This document shows, one piece after another, positions 10,481 through 22,169 of a DNA stretch of 64,000 nucleotides. The stretch lies in NCBI GenBank assembly GCA_949987705.1, contig OX465286.1, positions 24,923,545 to 24,987,544 of the forward strand. Reading direction: 5' to 3'. Position numbers and translations under genes: made by a program. This DNA comes from Thereva unica (Eukaryota; Arthropoda; Insecta; Diptera; Therevidae). The notes beneath the pieces are model-generated. The model saw only the letters and a program-made list of their open reading frames with translations, searched no databases and had not been told where the DNA came from. The stretch's first letter is position 1. Each line of letters starts with the position of its first letter.

Positions 10481-12996
10481 TTGACGATGGAGGTAATAAC
10501 CTCTATGATATTCTCATCTTTTGTGTTGACCACATTCTGACCTTGATGAACACTAATGATAAGCTACTTCTTCTAGGCGATTTCAATTTACCCAATATCC
10601 AGTGGGTATATGTTGACGATGACGACAACTACCTTCCTGAAGGCAGCCTTAATTCTAAGGAATCGTGTTTTCTCGATTCCTTATTCTCACTTGGCTTGAG
10701 TCAAATGAGCGGTGTGACTAATGTATTAGGAAGGCAGTTGGATCTTATATTCTTTACTGACTCAGTCAACATGAATGTTGAACCCAGTCCAATAGTCATG
10801 TCCACAGTTGACAATTACCACCCTCCTATCTTGCTCAATTACTGTTTCAATTCAATTAATACTCCTTATCCGGAGGGGGTAACCTATTCCTTTAACTTTA
10901 AAAAGGCTAACTTTAATGAACTGTCATCTAAACTTGCCATGGTTGATTTCAACAACTTACTTTCCGCAAACGAGTTGGATGTCAATGTAGCACGGTTTTA
11001 TGGCGTACTATACGAAGCCCTCGTTTCTTGCATTCCCTTCGAGCCTCAAAAATTAGGCAGTTCTTTTCCTCCTTGGTTCAATAGTGAACTCAAGCATTTG
11101 AAAAATCGAAAGAATAGGCTCTGGAAAACTTATTTAAAGAGAAAGGACTCTCCGAGTCTCAATTCATTTATCATTTGCTATAACCAATTTCGTTCACTCT
11201 CTTTTACTCTGTATCGTGAATATCTCAGCAGTATGAGTAATAAAGTATTTACTGATTCCAGAAACTTCTTCAAATTTATCAACTCGAAGAAAAAGTTGAT
11301 AATTACCCTAATACTATGCAGCACAAGAACTGGTCTAGCTGTGAGTCACCCGGGATTTGCAACATGTTTGCTTCATTCTTTCATCAATCTTTCTCATCTG
11401 CAGACTTTCAGCCTGACGACAACAATTTTCGTCACATTATTCCCAACCGAGAGGCTCATTTTTTACCTCTCTCAATTACCGTTGCCGATATCGTGAAACA
11501 TATTGACGATCTTCCATTTGACTTTACTCCTGGCCCCGACGGTATTCCTCCTGCTGTCCTTAAGGCCTGTGTGGAGGTTCTCCAGTCTCCACTGAAAATC
11601 CTTTTTCTAAAATCCCTGGATAAAGGGTACTTCCCCACTCTGTGGAAGAATTCGTTCATAATTCCTATTCACAAAAGTGGTTGCAAGAGTGAAATATCGA
11701 ATTATAGGCCAGTTGCTAAGTTGTCTGCTATACCCAAACTTTTTGAATCAATTATCTATTCTACACTCGTTCCTATCTGCAAGAGGCTGGTCTCAACGAA
11801 TCAACATGGTTTTCTTGCAGCTCGTTCCACAACCACCAATCTTCTTGAGTTCACTGCTCATGCTGTCGAAGGCTTCGTTTCCGGTTGTCAAACTGATCGT
11901 GTTTACACTGATTTTAGTAAGGCATTCGACAAGCTCTCCCATTCCATTATTATTCTGAAATTAAGAATGTTAGGCTTTCCGCAAGCCCTTCTAGTATGGT
12001 TCCAGTCTTACTTAACTGACCGGACCTACCAAGTTCTTTTTCGTGGATCCAAATCAATAACCATTGAAGCGACATCCGGTGTCCCTCAAGGAAGTCATCT
12101 TGGCCCTCTCCTCTTTATCTTATCAATTGATGACATTGTTCCCTTACTAAGACACTGTAGAATATTGATTTACGCTGATGACATCAAATTGTATCGGCAC
12201 ATAAAGAGTATGGAGGATTGCAAACTTCTGCAGATTGACCTTGATACCTTTACTCTTGGTGTGCTAACAACAACCTGGTTCTTAATATTGGTAAATGTGA
12301 AGTCATGACTTTTAGTAGGAGACGTGATCCTATAATTTTTAACTATACTCCTTTTCTGATGAGGGTATCCCTCGTGTTAATTTGGTTAAAGATCTTGGGA
12401 TTAGATTTGATAGTAAGCTGGATTTCTCCACTCACATCAACTATATCTCTTCCAGAGGTAGTTTAGTCTTGGGTTTTATAAAAAGGTGGTCCAAGGAATT
12501 TAATAACCCGTTGGTTACTAAACACTTATATATTTCTCTTGTCAGACCATTACTTGAATATGCCTCCCAGGTTTGGTCTCCTCACTATTCTTCGCATGTT
12601 AGAACTATTGAATCGGTTCAACGAAGGTTCGTTCGATTCGCACTGAATCATCTTCCTTGGGAAAACCCAATAGTTCTTCCATCATATGAATCCCGGCTTA
12701 AGTTACTCAACTTAAGCTCTCTTCACAAGCGTCGAGAGGTGGCCGATGTTGTATTTGTTCATCAGCTACTTAATGGAAAGGTCGACTCAGGTTTTTTAGG
12801 TCGCCGTGCGTCGTTTAGAGAGAGTCGTTATAATCTGAGAGGTCCACCTCTTTTACAAATCAACTCCTCTAATACGAATTACGGTAGATTTGAACCTGTA
12901 AACCGCATGTTCATTAATGTTAACAATAATATTAATGTCTTTAGCGTGAGCATTAGTAAAGATGTCCTTAAAAGGAGTCTTTTTAATCTCACGTGA
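10468..12996 (+). pseudogene. Jockey-like LINE ORF2, 5'-truncated and frameshifted (copy 1)
   Basis: This is the remainder of a non-LTR retrotransposon endonuclease/reverse transcriptase. It begins inside the APE-type endonuclease (LLGDFNLPNIQW keeps the GDFN motif). The reverse transcriptase follows with NYRPVAKLSAIPKLFE, TDFSKAFDKLSH (motif A), TSGVPQGSHLGPLLF and IYADDIKLY (catalytic YADD, near 12170). A C-terminal portion (12382-12996) includes the usual late YASQVWSP segment and ends TGA. Compared with copy 2, one A is missing from the A-run near 11296, which breaks the frame before the RT. A second frameshift near 12255, present in both copies, separates the RT from the C-terminal part. 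This copy cannot be active. Confidence 0.85.
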
Positions 12997-13188
12997 CCAT
13001 CTTTGTTTCCTGTTGCTTGCGTGGGTTATATGTTAATTTGGATTTTTGTTTTTATTTACTAATTTTTATGTTTGCATGCTTAGTTGTGAGCCTCATCTCA
13101 GCGCTTGGTTGTGCTGAGTAGGTAAATCTTTCTTGGCCCAGCTAAGAAGTGCGAATACCTTTCTGTATTAGAAGGGTTAACTCTATTA
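12997..13188 (+). other. LINE 3' UTR and junction
   Basis: This non-coding stretch follows the LINE stop codon and is T-rich (GGATTTTTGTTTTTATTTAC). I could not find a poly(A), microsatellite tail or target-site duplication marking the LINE end. The Harbinger-like reading frame begins (its 3' end) at 13189, so the LINE 3' end probably lies within this interval. Confidence 0.4.
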
Positions 13189-15216
13189 CTAATAATGAGC
13201 AATTGCATCTCTCGCCGTTTCTGCTCTATTTTTTAATAAAATATATGAGTAATAAATCCTACCCGATACATGCCGCGATTTTATTCGCCCCCTCAACAGA
13301 ATACCTTCTGAAATATTTATATTACATCGCACAAGATTAGGAATAGCTCTTATGGATATTTCAATCGTGTACACGCCATTTCTTACGTGTTCACTCAAAT
13401 AAGACCGGGCGAGTTTTATTTGGTAACTACCTAGTGAAATTAACAAAAGGTCTTCTTCTGTCAGCACAGGAAACTGCAATAATTCATTGTCATCAGAGGT
13501 GATGGTACGAAATGAAGCACGCTGCCGATTTATATTGTTTTCAGTTACATAGTCACCTAGGCTGTTGACCATATGAATCCTCTCATTCAAAACTTGTATA
13601 ATATTGTTAGCTCGAGGATGGTCTTTTAACGGCTCTCTAAATGTGTTTAAAAGAGCAGCAGCAATGCGTATATCATCGAACATATGTGTCATTGCTCTAT
13701 TAAAATATTCTTGTCTGAATATTTTAAAATCACGCTTAATCCACCCATTTATCACCTCGACCACCCATCTCACGATTGTAACTAACCTTGATTTATTTGC
13801 CTGTTCCGTTCTCAACTGGCTTTCATTCCTAAGTTTTGTTGGAGGCATGTGGGCTTGGTATCCCCAAGTTTCTATAGTTGGGATTGAATCCCTGAAACCT
13901 CTATCCAGTATAAATGTATCATTATTTTTCAAAACATAATGCATTGGGTTTATCTCATTTTGCATATAAGTATTCATTATCGTCGCATCTGAAGTCGTGG
14001 CAGCATGAGGGCCAGTTACATCTACTATGTAGCCATCTGTTCATATTATTAAAAAAGGTTTCAGCAGATTTCTAAACTTGTGAAGACTATAGGATTGCTT
14101 CTGAAACAAAAAGTTACTACTTTTCTGAATGTAGATGTATGTGCCATCACATATTAAAATGGCTGGTGGCTCTTCATTGACAACACCAAATATAGCATTT
14201 GGAATTCTTAAGTTTCTTGCTACAATTTCCTCACGACTAATGTGGTCCCATCCGAGATGCCGAGGAACAAACTCATTTGTTAGACATTCACGGGCTAACT
14301 CTAGTTTTCGTTCAAAACTACGCCGGCTCATGCCTAAAGGACTAGCTAGACGTTCGTTTGGTTCACCCGTCCTTATTTTCATTAAATAAGCTCCGAGCAC
14401 TGTTTTAGGACGGTGTGAGCGCTGTGATACAGAAGGTACTTGCTCAAGAAGTCTATTAAATTCTTCATGATTCAAGCCCGTACAAAAATGTAGTTCAGAT
14501 GTTGTCATAGATTCAACATTATCGAAATTGAATCCAGATTGTTGGCAGGCATCTCTTAACACATCTAACATATCCTTTATGTGTTGAGCCGTAAAAGATG
14601 AATTATTTAGCTCCTCTAACTCGTTCCATTCGTTAGAAGTTAAATGAACCTGACAGATGCGAGCACTTGGTGGAATATATAACTTATACTCCACTAACAT
14701 CCGTGATTTTATAAAAACTGGTACTCTTACCAGATTAACTGTTCGGCAACTAGGAAAAAGACAGCTGTTGGACGTATTGGCAGTTCTTTTATATCCAGTT
14801 ATGAACATAACATCAACTGATGGCTGTTCCGGATTTTGGTGTAAATCTTCGGGTTCTGGTTCATTTTGATTTTCAGGAACTTGAAGATCGACACGATTTA
14901 AGTCAAGTTGATTCAACCTAGCCTCATGACGAGGAGCCGCCACCCAGCAGCGATGGCAAATGTGTCGCCGCTCGTTCAATAGGCCCTGAAAAAAAAACTA
15001 TAGAACGTGTGTAAATAAATAACAAGTAATATTAACATTATAAGTGTGGGAGTATAGATATATAACTACATATATTAAACATACCTGTTCTATTCTCATA
15101 TGCTGTGAAATATAGTCAGCTAAACGCGGTCTTGCTTCTAACATCGTTCTTGAAACTTCATGTCTAACTCGCTGTCGAGTCAAAGACCGACTACAAGTCA
15201 CACACAAATGTTCCAT
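13189..15216 (-). pseudogene. PIF/Harbinger-like DDE transposase, two exons, one in-frame TGA (copy 1)
   Basis: This DNA-transposon transposase reads on the minus strand. Exon 1 (15216-15085) encodes 44 residues starting MEHLCVTCSRSL. A 99-nt intron (donor GTATGT, acceptor TTTTTTTTTCAG, 14986-15084) leads in phase 0 to exon 2 from 14985. The Cys pairs in exon 1 (CVTC), at the start of exon 2 (CHRC) and in CLFPSCR look like metal-binding DNA-recognition modules. The catalytic region has ILICDGTYIYIQ (first Asp), FILDRGFRDS (second Asp) and VRWVVEVINGWIK (Glu), typical of the DDE_Tnp_4/Harbinger group. A single TGA at 14041-14043 interrupts the frame between the first and second catalytic Asp, and both sides stay in the same frame down to the TAG at 13189. 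An alternative start lies 15 codons upstream at 15261. Confidence 0.8.
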
Positions 15217-15560
15217 AGTTCGTAATAAACCAATCAATAACAAATCAAGTCCACAAAACAAGCCGAAGTCGATAGTTGCAAATGTAGAAACACCAAAAGT
15301 CCTTTAATAATGCGTAAGTCGTCAGTAAATAAACAGAGGAGTAACAATTAAAAACCAGGAAGTACAGCACAGCTACCAAAAACTGAATGTGCTGAAAGCG
15401 CTAGATAAATAATCGCATGTAGATGCACCGGCGACCATCTCTTTCTAACGTATAGCGTTGTCTCATCAAATATCGTTATCTGCTGAAGCTTCTATTTCTA
15501 TTTTTTAGCGGTGAATTAAAAGAATTCACTTGCTCTGGGGCATTTAAATTATAAAACCAG
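15217..15560. other. Upstream flank of the Harbinger-like gene
   Basis: This stretch has no supported gene. It should hold the transposase promoter and one terminus of the transposon, but I could not find an inverted match near 13000-13190, so the element ends are unresolved. It abuts the MITE whose target duplication CAG lies at 15558-15560. Confidence 0.4.
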
Positions 15561-15751
15561 GGGCCTTATTACCGAATACGATTCGATTCGGATTAATCGT
15601 AAATCGTATTTTTGGGACCACTGAATACGATTTACCCTCAAATCGTAACAAATTTATCGTAAATGTCAACGATTGAAATTTGGTGCTCGTAAATAAAAAA
15701 GGCAGTAGTTGTATAAAAAACGTGGTTATTACTTATTCGGTAATAAGGCCC
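15561..15751. mobile_element. 191-bp MITE with 18-bp TIRs and 3-bp TSD (copy 1)
   Basis: Perfect 18-bp terminal inverted repeats (GGGCCTTATTACCGAATA at 15561-15578 and its complement at 15734-15751) are flanked by the direct repeat CAG at 15558-15560 and 15752-15754. A 3-bp duplication fits PIF/Harbinger-type MITEs, and a Harbinger-like transposase lies 345 bp away. The interior repeats ATCGTAAATCGTA-like motifs and codes for nothing. Confidence 0.85.
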
Positions 15752-15754
15752 CAG

Positions 15755-16573
15755 TGTAGAATCAGAGAAGTGACTTTCTATAAGTAGCCCTAAGATCTCA
15801 ACCTCCTTCTTGAGTCCAATACTACAAATTCACAAACCCGAAGCCACGGATTTTGACCAGTGCGACACTATCGCCATCTGTTATAAAAGACGAAATTTAT
15901 TCTTGTGGACATGTTTCAGTATAATTGAAAACAAATTCCAAGAATTTAAGATTAATTTGTCAAACCGAGAATACAGCTATAATGCTATTTACAGGAAGCA
16001 TTTTTTGTATTTGGATTGTATTTATGTATTAACTTTCTATTGGATTTTTATGTAATTAATTTTGGAATAAAACTTTTTTGAGTTTGAGTTGAGTGTATTA
16101 ACTTTGACTTATTAAATCCAACAACCGCAACGAGCTTTGTAGATAACTTTAAGCACAGCAGCTCTCCCAATGTGACTGATATAAAGCACATATAAAGATC
16201 TCATGGCCGCGATTATTCCACGCGGTACCGCCATTGATTATAGGTTAAGACTATTGTGAACTATTTTTCACTTACTGAAATATGTCGATATTTCTCGCAA
16301 CCCATAGATAGTATTAATTTTCTGGTTTTTAGCAATAAATTCTGATTATGACTCCCCAAAATAATTTCGTCTGTTTAAAACAAGATGATAGCTTGGTTGT
16401 AATCTTCGTAAATATAAGGTGTAATTGGTAACTTTTATTTTTACTCATAGAGGTCATTGATTATACACCCCTGTTGTTTTATTGAGGAAGGGCAAGGAAG
16501 ATGAAAAAATGAGGATGATTTCGTGGCCGATGGGTGAAATTTGACAATGAGGGAATGAAATGAATGGGCGACA
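15755..16573. other. Spacer between MITE and element A; no supported gene
   Basis: This AT-rich stretch has one unsupported open frame (15810-16055). It continues the segmental duplication (matching 47817-48828), except that copy 2 has 167 extra bases at 48446-48612. The last eight bases, GGGCGACA at 16566-16573, are the left target duplication of element A. Confidence 0.5.
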
Positions 16574-17068
16574 CATTGATTATCTATAAGTAGATACGTA
16601 ACCTTGTTTGCGGGCTTTGAACATAGATGGCCTTACTTACACTGATTTCAAAAATCCATGTTAAAACTGAGACTCAAGAGCTTTCGAAATATATAAAAGC
16701 TGTCTATCGGTTTCGCTGCTTATGTACATTGAACTTTTGAATTCATGTATATAGCAATCGCATGAATTGGGATACTTGCGATTGCGCCTGCCGTTCTTTG
16801 AGACAAAATTTTCGGAATTTTTGTTGTTGTGTTGTTTAAAAACGATTTTTCAGGTTTAGGGAAAAATTTAGTCGTGGAAGATTTTTATTTTTTTTTTTGT
16901 TTTTTTATGAAATCATATTTTTTTGTCTGCAGGTGGAGGATACGGTACCGCAAATTTTAATTTCTGCTTTGTAGATTATAAAAATTTTTCTATTTTCGAC
17001 CAAAAGTTGAGCCTGAGAAAATTTCAGTAAAAAGTTTTAAAATTCATATGGAAGAGGTTTTTATCATA

Positions 17069-17328
17069 TCGAGCCCTTCCCGCCGTTTTATCGTAACCGA
17101 CAAAAAGTTAATTTTACAGGAAAAGGTTTTTTTTTACTTATTTTTGTATCTGTTATTTGTAATGGGCTGAAATTAGTTAGGCTAATTATTTTATTAGTTA
17201 GGCTAGTTTATTATCCGATTAATGTCAAAATTGGTGGTATGTTTCGAAGGTTAAATTAACGTCGTTTGCGGTAAAAAACGAATTTTCGAAAAAATTTCGC
17301 TTACGATAAAATGGCGGGAAGGGCTCGA
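17069..17328. mobile_element. 260-bp Tc1/mariner-type MITE nested in element A
   Basis: Inverted repeats of 28 bp with one mismatch (TCGAGCCCTTCCCGCC...; 17069-17096 and 17301-17328) are flanked by TA at 17067-17068 and 17329-17330. Elements B and C lack this insertion at the matching point (TATCATTTATAGTATCCC), so it arrived after the A and B/C lineages separated. There is no coding capacity. Confidence 0.85.
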
Positions 17329-17951
17329 TATAGTATCCCAGGCAATGAAGCATTTTGCCTCATCATTAAGATTTGATGTTTAATGATATGGGAAAAGTAA
17401 AATCTTTCTTTATGTAAAACCATTCCATGCTAAACTGTCGCACTTTACTCCAAAAGAATATTTTAAAATTTATAACGCACCAGGAATTGTAAGTGCTTTA
17501 ATAAGTTATAATAAGTCTTGTGCACTCTCTTCCACACCACCTAAGAGATCGAGTACAGGGCACGTTTTTTTATATCGTGGTGTCCCCAGTAGGCATTAAT
17601 TCACGCCTTTCAATCAAAAAGATCCTTTCGCATTCAGGCATTGCTTTGGATTTAGGACCATGGCTATGATAGATCCACATAAATATATCATCCTGGAACT
17701 GTAAAACAATTGAATTCTTCTTTCCAAAATTTAGAGACAGCATAACAGGGACAGGCTGAAGTGTACTATAAACCGGCTTTACTTAGTATTAACTGGTTTT
17801 GTTAATATTCATCCTCCCATCTCTACAATTTTTCCGCAACTGCTTGTACAGAGTCTGTCACGTATGCTAGGACTCCTAATAGTTGGCGCTATAAAATTTG
17901 TAAATAGAGTATTACTAACACCCTATATGTAACAAATCAAAGGCTTTACTT

Positions 17952-18529
17952 CCCAGCGGGAAAACTAGCGAGGGTTTACTCAGGTAACCCAAGAATTCAT
18001 TAATGATTTGTGTAACCGCTTACATGGTAATTGAAAAATTCTACTGCAAAAGTAAAATGGAGGTCTTTACATTGTAATGGCTAGGTAAGCGACTAGGTAA
18101 TGACTTGTGAAATACTTTCGTTGGAAATGTGATGTGCTTGTATTATTCTTTGTCTTGTCGAAGCCTCCCTTCTTGAGTTTTTTCCGTCCTCCAAATTCGT
18201 TCGGTGTGGATCGTGCAGTGCAGTCAAAAAGATATCTTACTAGTAAAATTCTCACCAAATGTAGCTGAAATGCAATGCTAATTTTGGATAGTAATGTTTT
18301 TAATGCTAAAAAGGGAAGCCAGAATTTTATTCTGCGTGCCTTACATGGTAATCTATGTATTCACTTAATACACTTCACCTCTGAAATAAGTCCTCATTTG
18401 TAATGCCTACAGTAAGTACTTACCGCCATAGGACATCCCTATGTAAAAGTAAGCTATTATTTCATCACAAAGGTAATGGGTCCATCTCATTATCACCTCG
18501 CTTACCTAGCCATTACATTTCCCGCTGGG
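17952..18529. mobile_element. Possible nested 578-bp element with 12-bp TIR (element A copy)
   Basis: CCCAGCGGGAAA at 17952-17963 is exactly inverted as TTTCCCGCTGGG at 18518-18529. The interior contains several short inverted TTAC/GTAA motifs such as CTTACATGGTAAT. The same pair is found in element B (21062-22033) and element C (49926-50897). All three sites are filled, so no empty site proves insertion, and I see no convincing target duplication. Confidence 0.4.
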
Positions 18530-18539
18530 TTGTAAAAAC

Positions 18540-18900
18540 GGAGAATATTTAAACACTTTTATCAGTTTTATCCCGTAAACTTCCGAAGTTATCGTCGAAG
18601 GCGAACTGATGACAATCAATAAATCTTGGTGCTTCCTGTGTAGATCAACAAGTTACTTGCTAAACATACAACATTCTATCGCCACTATCTCAGTACCATC
18701 GAAATAAACCCTCTCCTGACTGCACGGCAATCTTATTCCCTCAGCACCAAATTAGATAACTCGTCTCACTCCTTCCACCTGCAGCCCTCTTTTCGGGCAC
18801 TCTACAAAATAGGAATTCGTTTCTAAAAAGAACAACAGAATTCCTCGTCAATTCCCCCTCCCAACGATCATAATGGTTAACCTATTCTACCCTTGTACTA
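18540..18900 (+). pseudogene. LINE ORF2 C-terminal remnant in element A (deleted form)
   Basis: This is the counterpart of the remnant in B and C (see 22170-22420). It keeps the upstream part around 18749-18840, but the stretch corresponding to the LWNN...VFPSSYNI motif is deleted here by about 70 bp. It is recognised only by comparison with the longer copies. Confidence 0.4.
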
Positions 18901-19923
18901 ATCTTACTGCAAGACAATGAACCATGATATGACAAACTAAATAAAAGACTAGTTGTACAAGAGTTATTTTGGGAAATTTGTTCAAAAATCGTACATTTTT
19001 CAAGTTTTTTTTTGATTTTGATTTGATTCAAGGGTGGTTGACAGCATTGAAAAAGAGATTATAATAAATTTTCCAATTTATTTGTTATATTATTTCATCA
19101 AAAATAAAATTTAAACACATAAAAATATTTGAATCATTTTTCAAATACAACCTGTATCTAGGGGTGGTTGAAAATGACTTATTTCTTTTTAACAATACCA
19201 AGCAACCAACCTGCAACCCGGTAGCAGCAACAATTACCCAAAACGTAGAAAAAAGCTGCTGTATAACGTTTATTTTTAAAATATTACTTCCCTTTAGTTT
19301 TATCCCCTTAATGCTTGATAAAATTTGGCTAGATTAAATAAAAATCAACTACCTTCGCAAATAAATATAAAAAGGGTGCATTTAATTTGATTATTATAAT
19401 CATCCTTATCCTTAAAAAGGGGTGTATTTTATATTTATAAGGGTGACAAACATATTTTATTGCAGTCTTAAAATTTCCTGCTGATTTTCATAATCAGCCA
19501 CCAAAAAACATAAAGAGAAATAGTTTCAAAACGGTGTTTCGACACCCCTCCCCCTCCCATTCCTTTCCGTTGCAAATGGACTTTTCGCTAATTAATGCAA
19601 ATAAGTCTCATAAAATCAGAAAGTCCGAAAACGGAAAAATCATGAGATTCTATATCTCAAATTTGTATACGGCACCGCGCCCCAACCAACTTCATTTTAA
19701 TGTTCCAAGAAAATACCTTCTTATGTACACTTTATTTACATCATCCATAACCCTCAGCTTTTTTATTATGTATTATCGAAACTCCAAACCAAAGCTTCCA
19801 AATCTTGCAAGTTTTACCGAAAGAACAAACCGCAAAAAGAAAGCAGACGCTAGCGCCGCCAAACATCAACACCCGCCATCCTCACAGGTCCCATGATTAC
19901 GCATCTACTTATAGATAATCAAT

Positions 19924-19957
19924 GGGCGACATTGATTATATACTAAGTAGATATGGA
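19924..19957. other. Host sequence between elements A and B with both TSDs
   Basis: This 34-bp spacer starts with the right duplication of element A (GGGCGACA, 19924-19931) and ends with the left duplication of element B (GATATGGA, 19950-19957). The same sequence is continuous with upstream flank at 48795-48828, which shows that A inserted here. Confidence 0.75.
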
Positions 19958-21130
19958 CATTGATTATCTATAAGTAGATACGTAACCTTGTTTGCAGGCT
20001 TTGGACATAGATGGCCTTACTTACACTGATTTCAAAAATCCATGTTAAAACTGAGACTCAAGAGCTTTCGAAATATATAAAAGCTGTCTATCGGTTTCGC
20101 TGCTTATCTACATTGAACTTTTGAATTCATGTATATAGCAATCGTATGAATTGGGATACTTGCGATTGCGCCTGCCGTTCTTTGAGACAAAATTTTCGGA
20201 ATTTTTGTTGTTGTGTTGTTTAAAAACGATTTTTCAGGTTTAGGGAAAAATTTAGTCGTGGAAGATTTTTATTTTTTTTATGAAATCATATTTTTTTGTC
20301 TGCAGGTGGATACGGTGCCGCAAATTTTAATTTCTGCTTTGTACAAAATATAAAATTTTTCTATTTTCGACCAAAAGTTGAGCCTGAGAAAATTTCAGTA
20401 AAAGTTTTAAATTACATATGGAAGAGGTTTTTATCATTTATAGTATCCCAGGCAATGAAGTATTTTGCCTCATCATTAAGATTTGATGTTTAATGATATG
20501 GGAAAAGTAAAATCTTTCTTTATGTAAAACCATTCCATGCTAAACTGTCGCACTTTACTCCAAAAGAATATTTTAAAATTTATAACGCACCAGGAATTGT
20601 AAGTGCTTTATAAATATAATAAGTCTTGTGCACTCTCTTCCACACCACCTAAGAGGTCGAGTACAGGCCGCGTTTTTTATATCGTGGTGTCCCCAGTTGG
20701 CATAATTCACGGCTTTAAATCAAAAAGATCCTTTCGCATTCAGGCATTGCTTTGGATTTAGGACCTTGGCTATAATGATAGATCCACATAAATATATCAT
20801 CCTGGAACTGTAAAACAATTGAATCCTTCTTTCCAAAATTAACAGACAGCATAACAGGGACAGGCTGAAGTGTACTATAAACCGGCTTTACTTAGTATTA
20901 ACTGGTTTTGTTAATATTCATCCTCTCATCTTTACAATTTTTCCGCAACTGCTTGTACAGGGTCTGTCACGTATGCTAGGACTCCTAATAGTTTGGCGCT
21001 ATAAAATTTGTAAATAGAGTATTACTAACACAATATATGTAACAAATCAAAGGCTTTACTTCCCAGCGGGAAAACTAGCGAGGGGTTACTCAGGTAACCC
21101 AAGAATTCATTAATGATTTGTGTAACCGCT

Positions 21131-21520
21131 TTTTTTTTTTATGTGGCAGTGCTAAACTCAGGAATCACCCTTTGTACTACCAGTCCGTCATGTCGTTTGT
21201 CACGTCATGGTGCAATGTCTAGCAGCAAGCTTAGTACGGGGGAGGAATAGGTTAAGGGTTATGGGGGAGTGGGGGGAATAGGTTAAGGGTTATGGGGGTG
21301 TGAAGGGGTGTTGAAGAAGGTGGCGATGAACCCCGCGTTTGAACTCTTGGATGTTGTAGGAGCTCGGAAATACTGACTGAGAGAGATTATTCCACAGTCG
21401 AGTTGTTCTATTTACAAACGAATTCATATCTTGTTGAGTGCGTGAAAGGGGGAGTTGTAGGTAAAGGGAATGAGACGAGTGGGCTAATCTGGTGTTGCGG
21501 TTATAAGATTGCCAGGAGGC
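21131..21520 (-). mobile_element. 5'-truncated LINE 3' end nested in element B
   Basis: Element A reads directly ACCGCTTACATGG at this point, while B has about 390 extra bases, so this is an insertion. It begins with a run of T (21129-21140), which is a poly(A) tail on the minus strand. The minus strand reads NRTTRLWNNLSQSVFPSSYN, a segment typical of the C-terminal end of Jockey/CR1-type ORF2 proteins. A short GCTT repeat at both edges is the likely target duplication. Element C has the same insertion (49994-50382). Confidence 0.75.
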
Positions 21521-22169
21521 TTACACGGTAATTGAAAAATTCTACTGCAAATTTAGTAAAATGGAGGTCTTTACATTGTAATGGCTAGGTAACCGACTAG
21601 GTAATGACTTGTGAAATACTTTCGTTGAAAATGTGATGTGCTTTTATTATTCTTTGTCTTGTCGAAGCCTCTCTTCTTGAGTTTATTCCGTCCTCCATAT
21701 TCGTTCGGTGTGGATCGTGCAGTGCAGTCAAAAAGATATCTTGCTAGTAAAATTCTCACCAAATGTAGCTGAAATGCAATGGTAATTTTGGATAGTAATG
21801 TTTTTAATGCTAAAAAGGGTAGCCAGAATTTTATTCTGCGTGCCTTACATGGTAATCTATGTATTCACTTAATACACTTCACCTCTGACATAAGTCCTCG
21901 TTTGTAATGCCTACAGTAAGTACTTACCGCCATAGGACATCCCTATGTAAAAGTAAGCTATTATTTCATCACAAAGGTAATGGGTCCATCTCATTATCAC
22001 TTCGCTTACCTAGCCCTTACATTTCCCGCTGGGTTGTAAAAACGGAGAATATTTAAACACTTTTATCAGTTTTATCCCGTAAACTTCCGAAGTTATCGTC
22101 GAAGGCGAACTGACAATCAATAAATCTTGGTGCTTCCTGTGTAGATCAACAAATTACTTGCTAAACATA

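Larger units (their letters stand above)
16574..19923. mobile_element. TIR element A (3.35 kb, hAT-like ends, non-autonomous)
   Basis: The left end CATTGATTATCTATAAGTAG and the right end, which complements it from the second base (1 mismatch in about 27), form terminal inverted repeats. The 8-bp direct repeat GGGCGACA flanks it at 16566-16573 and 19924-19931. Because the outer bases are ambiguous, a 7-bp or 11-bp reading is also possible. The duplicated locus at 48790-48828 has the uninterrupted site. CA...TG-like ends and an 8-bp duplication suggest hAT, but no transposase frame survives, so the superfamily is inference. Two smaller TIR insertions are nested inside. Confidence 0.75.

Noticed and set aside
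14041..14043. Selenocysteine or programmed readthrough at the Harbinger TGA
   Set aside because: No supporting structure is apparent and a simple nonsense mutation before duplication is sufficient.
15810..16055. 81-residue ORF downstream of the MITE (also 47872-48117)
   Set aside because: It has no recognisable motif, is AT-rich, and is conserved only through recent duplication.
19534..19896. 120-residue ORF near the end of element A, and ORFs at 22981-23301 and 51869-52189
   Set aside because: The three copies do not keep the same frame or length, as expected for non-coding transposon DNA.
21240..21300. GGGGGAGTGGGGGGAATAGGTTAAGGG repeat as a telomere or G-quadruplex element
   Set aside because: It lies in the 3' untranslated end of a LINE fragment and is only a short two-copy repeat.
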